DNA of 64,000 bases from Bacillus_AB infantis_C. Lineage in GTDB: Bacteria; Bacillota; Bacilli; Bacillales; Cytobacillaceae. A program made the position numbers and the translations under genes. This document shows positions 52,291 through 61,293 of this stretch, piece by piece (within the stretch, counting starts at the first letter, position 1; every line of letters begins with the position of its first letter). The DNA is taken from positions 1 through 64,000 of the forward strand of contig NZ_JBNILH010000015.1 in NCBI RefSeq assembly GCF_050107595.1, in the 5' to 3' direction. The notes under the pieces were generated by a model. It was not told the DNA's origin and did no database searches. It saw only the letters and a list, made by a program, of their open reading frames with translations.

Positions 52291-53142
52291 GTGAGAAAGA
52301 TCATTCTAACGACTGAAAGTGGCGCTGATTTACCGGCTGATTTAACTGAAAGGTATAACGTGCAGGTGGTTCCGATGCACATTATTATGGATGGAACGGA
52401 TTATTTGGATGGCCATTTGCCGGTTGAAGATATTTATGATTATTATGCACGAACGAAGAAAATCCCCTCCACGACGTCGACCAATGCCTATGAATACGAG
52501 GAGTTTTTTGCGAAGATAAGAGCGGATTATCCTGATTGCATCATTATCCACATCGGCTATACTAGCAAAGCATCTTCTTCTTTTCAGAATGCCGTGATCG
52601 CAGCGGAAGAGTTTGAAGATCTGTTCCTGATTGATGCCCTGAACGTGACAGGCGGACTGGCGGCCGTTGTCATATACGCAGCAGAACAGCTGGAACAAGA
52701 ACCTGGCATTGAACCTGCAGCCCTGGTTGAAAAAATTGAAAGCATCGTGCCGAAGTCCAGGCTTGCTTTTATCCCGGGCAGCCTGGATTTTTTAAGAGCG
52801 GGCGGGCGTGTAAGCAATATGGCGTACCTTGGCGGAACACTATTAAAAATAAAGCCATGCATAGAATTAGTTGACGGAAAGCTCGTCTCAACGAAAAAAT
52901 ACCGCGGGAAAATGAGCACTGTGGCTGAAAAACTAATGCAGGATTATTTAAATGATTACAAGATTGACAGAGAGCAGCTTTACTTCATTTATTCAATCGG
53001 CCTTGATGAAACCATCAAAAAGCGGATGGACGAAATCGCGGCAGATGCTGGATTCAAAAACGTAATGTGGATCCAAGCAGGCGGCATGATCTCCACGCAC
53101 TCCGGCGCCGGCGGCTTTGGAGTGGCAGGATTAGAAGTGTGA
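52291..53142 (+). CDS. DegV-family fatty-acid-binding protein
   Basis: 283 aa. DegV signature: TTESGADLPADLTERYNVQVVP, STTSTNAYEYEEFFAKI, GGLAAVVIYAAEQL and GRVSNMAYLGGTLLKIKPC. Binds fatty acids for FakA-type phosphorylation; no fakA is adjacent. GTG start after TTAGGAGGCGAAATAA. TGA stop from REP. Confidence 0.92.
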   Translation: MRKIILTTESGADLPADLTERYNVQVVPMHIIMDGTDYLDGHLPVEDIYDYYARTKKIPSTTSTNAYEYEEFFAKIRADYPDCIIIHIGYTSKASSSFQNAVIAAEEFEDLFLIDALNVTGGLAAVVIYAAEQLEQEPGIEPAALVEKIESIVPKSRLAFIPGSLDFLRAGGRVSNMAYLGGTLLKIKPCIELVDGKLVSTKKYRGKMSTVAEKLMQDYLNDYKIDREQLYFIYSIGLDETIKKRMDEIAADAGFKNVMWIQAGGMISTHSGAGGFGVAGLEV

Positions 53143-53205
53143 GCCAAGGGGACAGGTCCCTTGGCTCTTTTTGAGTTTGGGCCAGGGGGTCTGTCCCCGT
53201 GGCTC
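53141..53205. repeat. REP pair 24
   Basis: Complete pair flush with the DegV stop. Confidence 0.92.
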
Positions 53206-53243
53206 ATTAACAGGTATAATTAGGAAATTGAGGGGGGAACGTA

Positions 53244-55295
53244 TTGATCATCCCAAAGAGAGTGAATGCTGATTTACCTGCAAATATTATTCAAAATGAT
53301 TTAGAGTCGATTGTTAATTGGTTCGAGAAGCATCAGCGGTCTCTTTATGTACTAGGCTGGTCTTATCTTGGGAACGAACAGCAGCTGGAAGAGCTTTATT
53401 ACCAGTCCATATTGAAAGTTCAAATGGATCTTCCTAAAGTAAAAAACAAATTGTCATTCGAGGCGTGTGTGACAGCAATTTTTATACATAAGTGCAGAGA
53501 GTTTGCGGCCGCAAAGAGCTCCGACATTTCACAAGAAGGCGGACAGCATGATGAGCTATTCCAGACTCTTAGACAGTTGAACGGGCAGGAAACAGAGGCA
53601 CTGATATTTACATATATCAAAGGGCTATCGATTGAAGAAACAGCCAGTCTGCTTCAGATTTCACAAGAACAAATGAAGGACCTCCTGGCTGACGGAATAC
53701 AGTCTTTAAGAGAAAAGCAGAGTAGCGGAGAGAACTTTAACGGCTGCCCGGAGTATCAAAGACTTTACTTGGATTACCTCGAAAGAAACCTGGAACGCCC
53801 AGTGAAAATCGAGTTTGAAAAGCATGTGTACCACTGCCCGGATTGCCAGGAGGATCTGGCTTCTTTTCAGGAAGTGATATTGCAGTTTACAGAAACACTA
53901 GAGGAATTCCAGGTGCCGGCCGGGTTTATGGAGGGCATCAAGGGACGTATTGCTGATGCGGAAAAAGGCAGGCAGCAAAAGATTGGCAAACGGAATAGAA
54001 TTGCTTTTATTGCTGCCAGCGTCTTTGTTTTAGTGATGTGTACGGGTTTTTTCACAGGGGCTTTTGCGGATGCCTATTATAAGTGGACAGAGGAAGACCC
54101 GGAGCTGCGGGCTTTTCTCAAGGCAGACCTGGGGGAAAGGCTGAACGTTGAAGCGGAAAGCAATGGGGTGAAAATCAAGATTAAGAGTGTGGTTGCTGAT
54201 GAGTTTCAGACGCTGATTTTTTATGAAATCGAAGACACTGAGGATAATAAACAATATGTTATCAATTATGGGGACGGTTTGTCTGTAGAAGATGAACGGG
54301 AGATTTTAAGTAATGAAATCTATCCCCAATACCAGCCCCCTGATCCGGATTCGGAATTAAATAAGAAAAAACAGAATGTCTTCCATGGAAAAATCAGTCT
54401 TCCGCCGCTAAAAGAGGATAGCAAGACGCTCAACCTTGAAATATCAAAATTGGCGAGAATAGCGGGTGATTCCTCACCACCAGCTGACATCAGCTATGAT
54501 GAATCCAGTGATTACGAAAAAAGAGGAGACTGGAATATAAAAGTACCTGTAACAAAACTGCCTTCAACAGAGTATCCAATGGAAGAGAAAATAAATATTG
54601 AAGGAATCTCTGTTCAGCTGGAAAAACTGATCATTGCGCCAACGTCCACTGTTCTGCAATATGTCATCAAAAACGAACAGGAAGAGAAAAGGATAGACAT
54701 GATTGATTTTATCCGCCTGGAAATGAACGGTGAAAAGCTGAAGTTAAATCCATATGGCGGCGGCTATGCAACAGGTTCATGGGAAAGTTTTCAGTCATAC
54801 TTTGAGCCCATATTTGAGACTGAGACAAATGAAGTGGAAATCCACTTTAATAGGGCCTATCTATCAATAAACGATTATAAAACCATTGCCCTCGATGCTT
54901 CAAATACTTATCCTCAAACCTTTGAATATGCAGGCAGCACAATTAAGATTGAGGAGCTGGACATCGGAAGGCCCACTACAGTGGTCATCAGCAATAATGA
55001 AATTAAAAATCGGGCGTATGAGTCGCTGCACTTCAATATTATGACAGAAGAAGGCGACAATCAATCAATGACTATGAGCTCTGAAGGAGTCTTTGTTGAT
55101 AAAAATGGCGAAGAGTACGACATGAAGAAAATAACGAATAGCATCTATCTGGAACTCGAAAATCCCCGTCATTATATCACTTACGAAAAAATAGAAATAC
55201 CCGGGGACAATATAGTCCCTAAAAGCCTAGAAATCTACGGATACAGCACAACAAGAAATCTGGATAATATTATAAAAGTTAAGCTGGATAAATGA
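53244..55295 (+). CDS. Fused sigma-factor-like / zinc-finger anti-sigma membrane protein
   Basis: 683 aa. Residues 20-85 resemble ECF sigma region 2 and 105-157 region 4 (ETEALIFTYIKGLSIEETAS, LLQISQEQMKDLL). A zf-HC2 zinc finger follows (H194-x3-C198-x2-C201), then one transmembrane helix (253-275) and a ~400-residue external DUF4179/DUF5643-type region. It looks like a sigma factor and its anti-sigma fused in one chain, with no separate sigma gene beside it. Whether the sigma part still binds polymerase is unknown. TTG start after GAGGGGGGAACGTA. Confidence 0.8.
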   Translation: MIIPKRVNADLPANIIQNDLESIVNWFEKHQRSLYVLGWSYLGNEQQLEELYYQSILKVQMDLPKVKNKLSFEACVTAIFIHKCREFAAAKSSDISQEGGQHDELFQTLRQLNGQETEALIFTYIKGLSIEETASLLQISQEQMKDLLADGIQSLREKQSSGENFNGCPEYQRLYLDYLERNLERPVKIEFEKHVYHCPDCQEDLASFQEVILQFTETLEEFQVPAGFMEGIKGRIADAEKGRQQKIGKRNRIAFIAASVFVLVMCTGFFTGAFADAYYKWTEEDPELRAFLKADLGERLNVEAESNGVKIKIKSVVADEFQTLIFYEIEDTEDNKQYVINYGDGLSVEDEREILSNEIYPQYQPPDPDSELNKKKQNVFHGKISLPPLKEDSKTLNLEISKLARIAGDSSPPADISYDESSDYEKRGDWNIKVPVTKLPSTEYPMEEKINIEGISVQLEKLIIAPTSTVLQYVIKNEQEEKRIDMIDFIRLEMNGEKLKLNPYGGGYATGSWESFQSYFEPIFETETNEVEIHFNRAYLSINDYKTIALDASNTYPQTFEYAGSTIKIEELDIGRPTTVVISNNEIKNRAYESLHFNIMTEEGDNQSMTMSSEGVFVDKNGEEYDMKKITNSIYLELENPRHYITYEKIEIPGDNIVPKSLEIYGYSTTRNLDNIIKVKLDK

Positions 55296-55396
55296 GCCAA
55301 GGGGACAGGTCCCTTGGCTCTTTTTGAGACTGAGCCAGGGGGTCTGTCCCCTTGGCTCTTTTTGAGACTGAGCCAGGGGGTCTGTCCCCTTGGCTC
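55294..55396. repeat. REP cluster 25
   Basis: One first-type arm and two identical second-type arms spaced by TTTTTGAGACT. Confidence 0.9.
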
Positions 55397-55422
55397 TCAA
55401 CAAGCAGGGAGGAGTATGCTAA

Positions 55423-55866
55423 ATGATTAGAAATGCAGTTGGAGCCATCGTATTTCAGGGAGAGGAATACCTTTTGGTATATAAGGTTAAAAGAAGTTCT
55501 TTAAGGGATTCTGATCGGCATTTGCAAGGGGAGTGGGACTTTCCTAAAGGCGGTGTAGAAGAAAGTAATGAAAGTTTGAGGGCTGCAATCTTAAGAGAGC
55601 TGGCAGAGGAAACAGGATCTGCTGAATATAGGGTTATAAAGCAGCTGGATGAAAAGATCTGTTTTGCTTTTGATAGGGAGTTTACAGAGAAAACAGGCTG
55701 GAGCCGGCAGGAAACGGTGATGTTTGTGGTTGAGTATTTGGGGGACAGATTTGAATTGAAAGCGGAGGACAGTGAGATTGATGGAGTTGAATTTTTGGGG
55801 AGGGATGAGGTGCTGGAGCGGCTGGCGCATGAGGAGAGTAAGGTGTTATTTGCTGAGGCATTTTGA
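55423..55866 (+). CDS. Nudix hydrolase
   Basis: 147 aa. FPKGGVEESNESLRAAILRE plus LAEETG carry an intact Nudix box, in Ap4A/RppH-like style (GEWDFPKGG). ATG after CAGGGAGGAGTATGCTAA. TGA stop from the next REP. Confidence 0.9.
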   Translation: MIRNAVGAIVFQGEEYLLVYKVKRSSLRDSDRHLQGEWDFPKGGVEESNESLRAAILRELAEETGSAEYRVIKQLDEKICFAFDREFTEKTGWSRQETVMFVVEYLGDRFELKAEDSEIDGVEFLGRDEVLERLAHEESKVLFAEAF

Positions 55867-56003
55867 GCCAAGGGGACAGACCCCCTGGCTCTTTTTGAAA
55901 CCGGGCCAAGGGGACAGACCCCCTGGCTCTTTTTGAAACCGGGCCAAGGGACCTGACCCCCTGGCCCACCGAATCTGGGCCAAGGAACCCGCCCCCCTGG
56001 CCC
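55865..56003. repeat. REP cluster 26
   Basis: Four arms, the first repeated almost exactly (AAACCGGGCCAAGGGGACAG). Confidence 0.9.
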
Positions 56004-56010
56004 ACCGCCC

Positions 56011-56580
56011 TCACCGCACCCCCAACAACCCCCGATTAATCACCCCATTAATAATCTCCGCCATCTCCCTGGGACTGTGATCCATTCCATTGTTCAGCCA
56101 CTTTTTAATCGCATGGATGCTGCCGCTGATGATGAAGGTGCTTAGGTATTCGGAGAGGTCTTCGTCATAGGCGGTGTCTGCAAGCCAGCTGGTCATGAAG
56201 ACCTGATGGGCGAAGTTGATGACTTTTGTTTCGAAGGTTGTGTTTGTTTTTTCGTTGAGGAGGGTGGTGCATACTTCGTGTTTACTGGCGAAGTATTCGA
56301 GCAGCTTTTCAATCATTTGGAGGGCCTGGTCTTCTTTTTCAAAATTATATTGGCTCATATAGCCCTGCATATCCTGGATGATTTCGTCTTCGATGGTGTC
56401 CAGGAGGTCATATTGATCGGTGTAGTGGGAATAAAATGTGGAGCGGTTGATGTCGGCGAGACTGCAGATTTCTTTGACGGTGATATAGGAGATCTGCTTG
56501 TCCTTCAATAGCTTCATGAGGCTGTCTTTCAATACCATGATCGTATATTTTTTGCGTCTGTCCATTTTGGGAGAGGTCAT
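56011..56580 (-). CDS. TetR-family regulator
   Basis: 189 aa. HTH at about residues 30-60: YITVKEICSLADINRSTFYS, HYTDQYDLLDTIEDEI. C-terminal ligand domain of the TetR_C_8 type. Divergent from the MMPL transporter operon and probably its repressor (inference). Confidence 0.9.
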   Translation of the reverse strand: MTSPKMDRRKKYTIMVLKDSLMKLLKDKQISYITVKEICSLADINRSTFYSHYTDQYDLLDTIEDEIIQDMQGYMSQYNFEKEDQALQMIEKLLEYFASKHEVCTTLLNEKTNTTFETKVINFAHQVFMTSWLADTAYDEDLSEYLSTFIISGSIHAIKKWLNNGMDHSPREMAEIINGVINRGLLGVR

Positions 56581-56661
56581 AACCAGTTTCCTTTCTTTTT
56601 GCGTTTTCCAACACTTTTAATCATTATGTTGGGAATACCACGGAAGTTAGATAACTGTTCG

Positions 56662-56690
56662 TTGAATAGGCAACACCGTGTTTATATAAT
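56662..56690 (+). promoter_or_regulatory. Sigma-A promoter of the MMPL operon
   Basis: TTGAAT, 17-nt spacer, TATAAT. The half-palindromic GTTCGTTGAATAGGCAAC overlapping the -35 is a candidate TetR site. Confidence 0.65.
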
Positions 56691-56733
56691 GATAAAGTGT
56701 ATAGAAAAAAAGGGCAAGAGAGGGTGAACACGC

Positions 56734-58788
56734 ATCAATATTGCTGCACGAATACTTAAACAAAAAAAAGCCGTTGCCATCACGTTTGCAGTTTTGACTG
56801 TGCTTTGCGCCCTGGCGCAGTTCACTGTGTCGGTGAACTATGATATGAAGGAATATCTGCCGGAGGACGCTCAGTCGACTAAAGCCATGGAAGTGATGGA
56901 GCGGGAATTTGAAGGAAATGTCCCGACGAACCGGGTGATGATGCGGGACATGACCATACAGGAAGCTCTTGCTTTCAAAGAAAAGCTGGCCGCGATTGAC
57001 GGTGTATCTGATGTCATGTGGCTGGATGATGTGATTGATATCAAGGCCCCGCTTGAAATGGCGGACCCGAATACGGTAGACGACTATTACAAAGATGAGT
57101 ATGCCTTGTTCTCTTTCAGCATCCGTGAAGGAGAAGAAGTTCAGATTACCGATCGCATTTATGACCTAATCGGCGAAGATAATGCGATGGCGGGGGAATC
57201 GCTGAATACGGCCACACAGCAGAAAATGGCCGGGACGGAATCGATGTATGCGGCCGCCTTTTTGGTGCCAATCATCATCATTATTCTGGTGGTTTCCACG
57301 ACATCATGGGTGGAGCCGCTGCTGTTCCTGACCGCTATCGGTGTGTCGGTGCTGATCAATATGGGGACGAATATTTTTCTCGGGGAGGTTTCCTTTGTCA
57401 CCCAGTCGGTCGCCCCAATCCTGCAGCTTGCAGTCTCGCTGGATTATGCGATTTTCCTCCTGCACAGCTTTAACGATTACCGGAAAAAGGTGGGAGATCC
57501 TCGGGAAGCAATGGAGCTGGCGATGAAGAAATCCTTCTCCGCTATTGCAGCCAGTGCGTCCACGACCTTCTTTGGTTTCATCGCTCTTGCTTTTATGGAG
57601 TTTGAAATCGGATCGGATCTTGGCATTAACCTGGTCAAAGGGATCTTACTGAGCTTCATCAGTGTAATGGTGTTCCTGCCGGCATTGACGCTGCTCTTTT
57701 ATAAATGGATCGACAAGACGCAGCATAAGCCATTGCTGCCATACATCCGCGGCAAGGGGAATTTTGTACTGAAGTTCCGGGTGCCGGTTCTATTGATTGT
57801 CGCCATTCTGATTGTCCCGGCCTTTCTTGCGCAAAGCAAGACCAATTTCACTTATGGAGTTGGCGAATTGCCGGAGTCGACAAGGGCGGGGAGCGATTTT
57901 GCGAAAATTAAAGAAGAGTTCGGGGAAAGCACGCCAATGGTCCTGCTTGTACCGAAAGGGGATACGGCCAAGGAAGAAGAGCTGGTCGGCGATCTGGAAA
58001 AGCTTGACCATGTGACGAGTGTCATGGCGTACGTCAACACCGTCAGTGCAGCCATCCCTCCAGAGTATCTGGATCCCAGCATCACCGAACAATTCTACTC
58101 GGAAAATTACAGCCGGATCATCCTGCAGACAGATACGAAAACAGAAGGTGACGAGGCGTTCCAGCTGATCGAGCGGGTCCAGGGTACTGCTGAAAAACTG
58201 TACGGAGATAAGGTTTATTCAGTCGGGGAAAGCGTGACACTGTATGATATCAAAAACACGGTCAAAAAAGACAACACGCTGGTCAATCTGCTGACTCTCT
58301 TGACGGTCGCATTCGTACTGTTTGTAACCTTTAAGTCGATCTCGATTCCATTAATCCTGCTGCTGACCATTCAGACAGCCGTCTGGATCAATCTGTCTGT
58401 CCCATATTTTACAGATTCTTCATTAGTATATGTCGGCTATCTGCTCGTCAGCATCATCCAGCTGGCCGCGACTGTCGACTATGCGATCCTGCTGACGGAT
58501 GCCTATAAAGAGGACCGGCAGGAAATGTCTGCGCTTGAAGCGGTCAAGAAAACGATGGATGAAAAAATATTCTCGATCGGCATTTCAGCCTCCATTTTAT
58601 CAAGTGTAGGCTTTATCTTATGGATTACGTCATCGAATCCTATCGTTGCCTCAATCGGGCTGCTGCTTGGAAGGGGAGCGCTGCTGGCCTTGATCATGGT
58701 TGTGTTCTTCCTGCCGGCGTGCCTGCTGATCTTCGATAAATTGATCATGAAAACAACATGGAAAGCAAACTTTTATAAGGAGAAGTGA
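56734..58788 (+). CDS. MMPL/RND-type membrane transporter
   Basis: About 684 aa, two RND halves each with a first helix, an external loop and a helix bundle; LQLAVSLDYAIFLLHSFNDY and IQLAATVDYAILLTDAYKED are the two MMPL motifs. Exports lipids or hydrophobic compounds. Nothing standard starts the first helix: the first usual codon (TTG 56794) falls inside it, while an ATC at 56734 follows GAGAGGGTGAACACGC. The start is therefore either non-canonical or mutated. Confidence 0.82.
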   Translation: MNIAARILKQKKAVAITFAVLTVLCALAQFTVSVNYDMKEYLPEDAQSTKAMEVMEREFEGNVPTNRVMMRDMTIQEALAFKEKLAAIDGVSDVMWLDDVIDIKAPLEMADPNTVDDYYKDEYALFSFSIREGEEVQITDRIYDLIGEDNAMAGESLNTATQQKMAGTESMYAAAFLVPIIIIILVVSTTSWVEPLLFLTAIGVSVLINMGTNIFLGEVSFVTQSVAPILQLAVSLDYAIFLLHSFNDYRKKVGDPREAMELAMKKSFSAIAASASTTFFGFIALAFMEFEIGSDLGINLVKGILLSFISVMVFLPALTLLFYKWIDKTQHKPLLPYIRGKGNFVLKFRVPVLLIVAILIVPAFLAQSKTNFTYGVGELPESTRAGSDFAKIKEEFGESTPMVLLVPKGDTAKEEELVGDLEKLDHVTSVMAYVNTVSAAIPPEYLDPSITEQFYSENYSRIILQTDTKTEGDEAFQLIERVQGTAEKLYGDKVYSVGESVTLYDIKNTVKKDNTLVNLLTLLTVAFVLFVTFKSISIPLILLLTIQTAVWINLSVPYFTDSSLVYVGYLLVSIIQLAATVDYAILLTDAYKEDRQEMSALEAVKKTMDEKIFSIGISASILSSVGFILWITSSNPIVASIGLLLGRGALLALIMVVFFLPACLLIFDKLIMKTTWKANFYKEK

Positions 58789-60617
58789 TGATGAGGAGAA
58801 TAAGAAAACTCTTAGCTGTCTTTGCCAGCATCCTGCTCATGATGCCAGCCCTGCTCGTTTCAGCTGATACAGCGGGCAGCAAGTCAGGGGCAGAGATTTC
58901 CCAGGAAACGGGGGAACTCTCCTCAAAGGACGAAGTGGTGTATGCAAAGCTCAGCCCTGCAGGTGAAAATCAGGAAGTTTATGTGGTTAACATTTTAAAT
59001 ATTGAAGAACCTGGGGAAGTGACTGATTATGGCCCCTATACGAACCTGAAAAATCTGACGGACATGTCGCCGATTGAGAAGTCAGACGCAGCGGTGAATG
59101 TGACGGCTGAAGAAGAAGGAAAGTTTTATTATCAGGGTGATTTGAATAAAGCAGCCCTGCCATGGAATGTTTCCATTTCGTATACATTGGATGGACAGGA
59201 AACCGCACCGGAAGAATTGGCTGGAAAAAGCGGCCATGTGCAGATTGAGATTCAAACCTCCCGAAATGAAAGTGCAGAAGCTTCCTTTTTCGAGAACTAT
59301 CTGCTGCAGATTTCCTTCCCGCTGAATGGGGAGAAATTCACCAATATCCAGGCTCCTGACGGGATGATTGTCAATGCCGGAAAAAACAAGCAGGCGACAT
59401 TCACTGTGATGCCTGAAAAAGAGGGGAAACTGACCCTTGAGGCAGATGTGGCGGATTTTGAGCTTGAAGGCATTGATATCACAGCGATTCCGTCTTCCCT
59501 CCCGATTGACGCACCTGACATCGATGATATGACGGGTGAAATGGATACACTGACAAAGGCAATCAAAGAAGTCAATGACGGAGTGGGGCAGCTGCAGAAC
59601 GGAGCTTCGGAATTGCAAAACGGTGCCGCCAAGCTCAGCAAAGGCTCCAGGGAGTACCAAGATGGCATAGTGGCGCTCAATGGCTCTTCATCTAAGCTGG
59701 TCAGCGGCTCCAAGAGCATTGAGCAGGCTTTGCAAAAGCTGAATCAGTCCTTGAGCGGCGGCGCTGGAGATATGGGGCTCGGCGATTTGAAAAAGATGCA
59801 GGACGGACTTTCCCAATCCGCAGCCGGCCTGCGGGAAGTGTCCAAGAACCTGGCAGAATTGCAGCTGGCCTTTAGTGCCTCTTACAATAGCTTGAATGAA
59901 GCAATGGATGGCATTCCGAACTCTGAGATATCCGAGGCACAGATCGAGCAGCTGAAACAAAGCGGCGCCGATCCGAATGTGGTCGCGCAATTGCTTGAGA
60001 CCTATGCAGCTGCTAAAAATGCCAAAGGAGTCTTTGCAGCTGGGCAAGGCAGCTTTGCCGCTGTCAGCGGGACATTGCAACAGGTCAGTGGTTCTCTGAC
60101 AGGAATGGCCAAGAATCTGGATTCTATGGCAGCAGGACTCTCGCAGGCACTGAACAGCTCAGATGCTGCCGATGCGACGGCACAGCTTCAGGCAGGCGTT
60201 AATGCTCTTGCGGCCAATTACGAATCCTTCCATTCTGGATTGGAGGAGTACACTGGCGGATTGAGCAGGCTGGCAGGTTCATATTCTGAACTGCATAACG
60301 GTATTGCAGGCATTGCTGACGGAACAGGGGAACTCTCTGACGGTGCAGCCGCACTCCACGGCGGGACTGCTGAATTATACGAAGCTACCAGGGATCTGCC
60401 TGAACAAATGAAGGAAGAAGTTGAAGGGATGCTCGAAGAATATGACAAAAGCGACTTCAAACCCGTTTCCTTCGTATCGCCTAAGAACGAGAAAGTGAAC
60501 TCCGTTCAGTTTGTGTTAAAAACAGAAAGCATTAAACAGGAAGAAACAAAAGAAGTTGAAAAGCTTAAAGAAGAGCCGCAAGGGTTTTGGGCCAGGTTGA
60601 AGGCTTTGTTTTCATAA
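58788..60617 (+). CDS. Secreted X-X-X-Leu-X-X-Gly heptad-repeat protein (YhgE-like)
   Basis: 609 aa. Signal peptide (about 1-27), two beta-rich domains, then clusters of heptads of the GQLQNGASELQNGAAKLSKG type (about 263-305) and again about 505-540, as in YhgE/Pip and MMPL partner proteins. ATG overlaps the transporter stop by one base, so the two probably act together at the envelope. Stop TAA joined to a REP (TAAGCC). Confidence 0.82.
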   Translation: MMRRIRKLLAVFASILLMMPALLVSADTAGSKSGAEISQETGELSSKDEVVYAKLSPAGENQEVYVVNILNIEEPGEVTDYGPYTNLKNLTDMSPIEKSDAAVNVTAEEEGKFYYQGDLNKAALPWNVSISYTLDGQETAPEELAGKSGHVQIEIQTSRNESAEASFFENYLLQISFPLNGEKFTNIQAPDGMIVNAGKNKQATFTVMPEKEGKLTLEADVADFELEGIDITAIPSSLPIDAPDIDDMTGEMDTLTKAIKEVNDGVGQLQNGASELQNGAAKLSKGSREYQDGIVALNGSSSKLVSGSKSIEQALQKLNQSLSGGAGDMGLGDLKKMQDGLSQSAAGLREVSKNLAELQLAFSASYNSLNEAMDGIPNSEISEAQIEQLKQSGADPNVVAQLLETYAAAKNAKGVFAAGQGSFAAVSGTLQQVSGSLTGMAKNLDSMAAGLSQALNSSDAADATAQLQAGVNALAANYESFHSGLEEYTGGLSRLAGSYSELHNGIAGIADGTGELSDGAAALHGGTAELYEATRDLPEQMKEEVEGMLEEYDKSDFKPVSFVSPKNEKVNSVQFVLKTESIKQEETKEVEKLKEEPQGFWARLKALFS

Positions 60618-60680
60618 GCCAAGGGGACAGACCCCTTGGCTCTTTTTAATACTGGGCCACCGAACCTGTCCCCATGGCTT
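60617..60680. repeat. REP pair 27
   Basis: First arm intact, second worn (GGGCCACCGAACCTG). Confidence 0.87.
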
Positions 60681-60791
60681 TTATTGGGACAGAGTTATGA
60701 GGTGACTGCATTTCTATCAAAGTATTGTAATAGAGGGGTATATTGGATTATTATAATGATAAGTTAAAATATGGAAGGTGAGAAATCTAAA

Positions 60792-61061
60792 ATGAAAAAA
60801 TCCAGTGCTCTAGTCATTTCATCCTTATTGATTTTAAGTGTTTCCTTCTCTATGAACGCAGAAGCTAAAACACCGGCAGCTGCCAAAACCTATAAAAACT
60901 GCACAGAATTAAATAAAGATTATAAAGGAGGAGTAGCCCGTTCTTCTTCTGATAAAAATAAGGGCGGAAAAACTAAATATAAACCATATGTCTCCAAGGC
61001 TCTGTATGATGCAAATAAAACAAAGGACCGGGATGGCGACAATATAGCTTGTGAAAAATAA
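60792..61061 (+). CDS. Secreted Excalibur-domain protein
   Basis: 89 aa. Signal peptide to about residue 25, then an Excalibur calcium-binding domain with C, DRDGDNIACEK and YKNCTELNKDYKGG. It is the soluble counterpart of the coiled-coil protein at 45616. ATG 60792 follows GGAAGGTGAGAAATCTAAA. Confidence 0.82.
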   Translation: MKKSSALVISSLLILSVSFSMNAEAKTPAAAKTYKNCTELNKDYKGGVARSSSDKNKGGKTKYKPYVSKALYDANKTKDRDGDNIACEK

Positions 61062-61062
61062 A

Positions 61063-61127
61063 AGCCAAGGGGACAGACCCCTTGGCTCTTTTTAATACCG
61101 GGCCACGGGACCTGTCCCCATGGCTTA
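61063..61127. repeat. REP pair 28 (rightmost)
   Basis: Last REP of the window; same second-arm variant as pair 27. Confidence 0.88.
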
Positions 61128-61293
61128 ACAAATTTAAGTCAGCTGCGGAACATTGAATTAGGTCTAATGAAACAAATAATTTGATATTTTGCTATAAAAA
61201 TATCTAAAATAGGTTTTGAACAATCATATATTAGGTATATGGATATAGGTATAATGATACATGAAGAATTCAATAAGGTTAGGGGCTAGAACA

